Below are positions 12,660 to 13,775 of a stretch of DNA of 13,775 nt, in pieces (the first letter of the stretch is position 1; each line of letters opens with the position of its first letter). Under the pieces are notes generated by a model that was not told where the DNA came from, did no database searches, and saw only the letters and a program-made list of their open reading frames with translations. Location: the NCBI GenBank assembly GCA_023248615.1, contig JAHFEI010000022.1:1-13775 (forward strand). Direction: 5' to 3'. The position numbers and the translations under genes are program-made. Source of the DNA: Nitrospinales bacterium. GTDB taxonomy: Bacteria > Nitrospinota_A > UBA7883 > JACRGQ01.

Positions 12660-13775
12660 TCACGGTACCGCCGCTTCCGGGACGATTCCATCTATCTTTA
12701 CCAGGCTCGCGGCTTTTTGCGCGTCGGCCTTTTTGGCATACACGCCCATATAGACCGCGTCCTGCGTATTGCCGTTGATAATTTTCCCGGCCCGGTACGG
12801 CGAATAGCCAGCTTTAGAGGCCTTTCCCATTACCGCCAGCGTCTCCTCGTTGCTGGCGCAGTCGGCCAGCTTTACGGAGAACGGGAATCTTACCACTTTT
12901 GCCCCTTCTTCACCCATCCGTTTTAATTTTTTTAAAAGAGCCTGCGTGGCTTGCCTAGAGGAGAGCCTGCCAACCAAAACCGCAGGGCGTTTCCCGCCAG
13001 ATTCCAGGAACCCGTTTTCCTCGTAAACAACGTAGCCGTTGGACGCCAGCCGGTTGATATGCGCCTCCGCCATCGCCCTGCTTGCGTACGAGGCTACCTT
13101 TACCGCCCATACGTGCCGGGAGTCCACCGACTTCCCCTTATAATACTCGTCCATTATCTTCAGGCCGTTCGCCGTTGGCTTTATTGTCAGCTTTTTTTGC
13201 CCGGCAGCCGAAAACTGGTCTGCTTTCATGGTTTGCACAAAGTAGATGCCGATGGTTCCGCCGCTCCTGGTTATTTTCACATTATCTATGGATATATTCA
13301 GGTTGTTGTTCGATTCGACCATATCCTCTTTCTCGGATAAAACAGCCGCTTTGCCCTTTCCGTTGGTTCCGCGAAACTCGTCCGAGTAATCATCGGCAAG
13401 GGCGCTGTCGTGTCCGGCCCAATGTTTTCTCCAGTTTTCCAGGAAATCGGTTATTTCCTGGGCGGGGACGGGGCGCTCCAAAGGCATATCAAGCGCGGCT
13501 TGCCCCTGCTCCACTTCCGGGTTTTTCCACGCTGTCCAGTCGCGTTCCAGCAGGTTCTTGGCCTGTTCGTCCGTGATGGAAGAAGCTATCTCATTCACCT
13601 TCTGGTAGGAGATGCTGGCGCCGCTCCTCAGCCCGTGGATGTTTTGGCCTATGAAACTATCCTTGTTGGCCATGAAAATCGCCACCACCACACGCGGTAG
13701 GTCTGCCTTATCGGCTCCCAGCTTGCGGGCAAGGCCGAACAAAGTGTCGCCCGAACGGATTTTCAAAATATTCTG
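12660..13775 (-). CDS. LysM/FimV-like and SPOR-domain protein, partial (5' end outside window)
   Basis: The frame is open to the window edge (371 residues seen); the TTG at 13766 is not a likely start because the LysM-like motif has already begun. Domains in order: a FimV-type LysM segment (about 4-57) with KIRSGDTLFGLARKLG, then VVVAIFMANKDSFIGQNIHGLRSGA; an acidic linker; an NTF2-like fold of the kind found at the end of Cds6-type L,D-transpeptidases (about 105-213; FLENWRKHWAGHDSALADDYSDEF); and two SPOR-like repeats (about 221-297 and 300-371; HVWAVKVASY..., then FSVKLADCAS...). SPOR domains bind denuded septal glycan, and LysM-like domains bind peptidoglycan, so an envelope or cell-division role is likely. 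The second repeat is more divergent. Confidence 0.85.
   Translation of the reverse strand, partial: QNILKIRSGDTLFGLARKLGADKADLPRVVVAIFMANKDSFIGQNIHGLRSGASISYQKVNEIASSITDEQAKNLLERDWTAWKNPEVEQGQAALDMPLERPVPAQEITDFLENWRKHWAGHDSALADDYSDEFRGTNGKGKAAVLSEKEDMVESNNNLNISIDNVKITRSGGTIGIYFVQTMKADQFSAAGQKKLTIKPTANGLKIMDEYYKGKSVDSRHVWAVKVASYASRAMAEAHINRLASNGYVVYEENGFLESGGKRPAVLVGRLSSRQATQALLKKLKRMGEEGAKVVRFPFSVKLADCASNEETLAVMGKASKAGYSPYRAGKIINGNTQDAVYMGVYAKKADAQKAASLVKIDGIVPEAAVP

Noticed and set aside
1..13775. CRISPR array, toxin-antitoxin pair, prophage or integrase genes
   Set aside because: No regularly spaced direct repeats, no integrase or phage motifs and no toxin-antitoxin pair were seen.

Overview
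This looks like ordinary chromosome from a Gram-negative, free-living bacterium of moderate GC content. Signal peptides ending in A-x-A, SPOR and LysM/FimV-like cell-wall domains, a Tim44-like secreted protein, and DnaK and EngB of ordinary bacterial type all fit a deltaproteobacterial, Nitrospirota or Nitrospinota kind of organism. I cannot name the species. Two orphan genes with FliA (sigma-28)-like promoters suggest it may be flagellated.

Left part (1-2820): the 3' end of a D-Ala-D-Ala ligase gene is followed closely by crcB (fluoride channel) and a DUF190 gene, all on +. Then comes a roughly 300-base stretch holding a broken Kelch-repeat remnant, a minus-strand short-chain dehydrogenase, and a plus-strand gene for a small secreted protein.

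Middle (2827-8048), all on the minus strand, read from right to left: an orphan 113-aa protein; moaC (molybdenum cofactor synthesis) with an ATGA-overlapping, truncated macro-domain ORF; an orphan low-complexity 132-aa protein; a 277-aa secreted protein with its own terminator; a Tim44-like membrane protein; and a GH13 alpha-amylase closest in motifs to maltotetraose-forming enzymes but with no signal peptide.

Right part: dnaK stands alone on + (8203-10101) behind a good sigma-70 promoter. The intergenic stretch after it carries a 182-base element with perfect 18-base terminal inverted repeats and a possible 5-base target duplication, next to a tRNA-Arg(CCG) gene on the minus strand. The window ends with a tight minus-strand cluster, 5'-(partial LysM/FimV-like + SPOR protein)-(DUF1015 protein)-engB-3', with gaps of about 21-22 bases.

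Nothing here is clearly a new large system. The most notable items are the mobile-element-like inverted repeat, the moaC/macro overlap, the two sigma-28-like promoters in front of unrecognised small genes, and the apparently cytoplasmic G4-type amylase.
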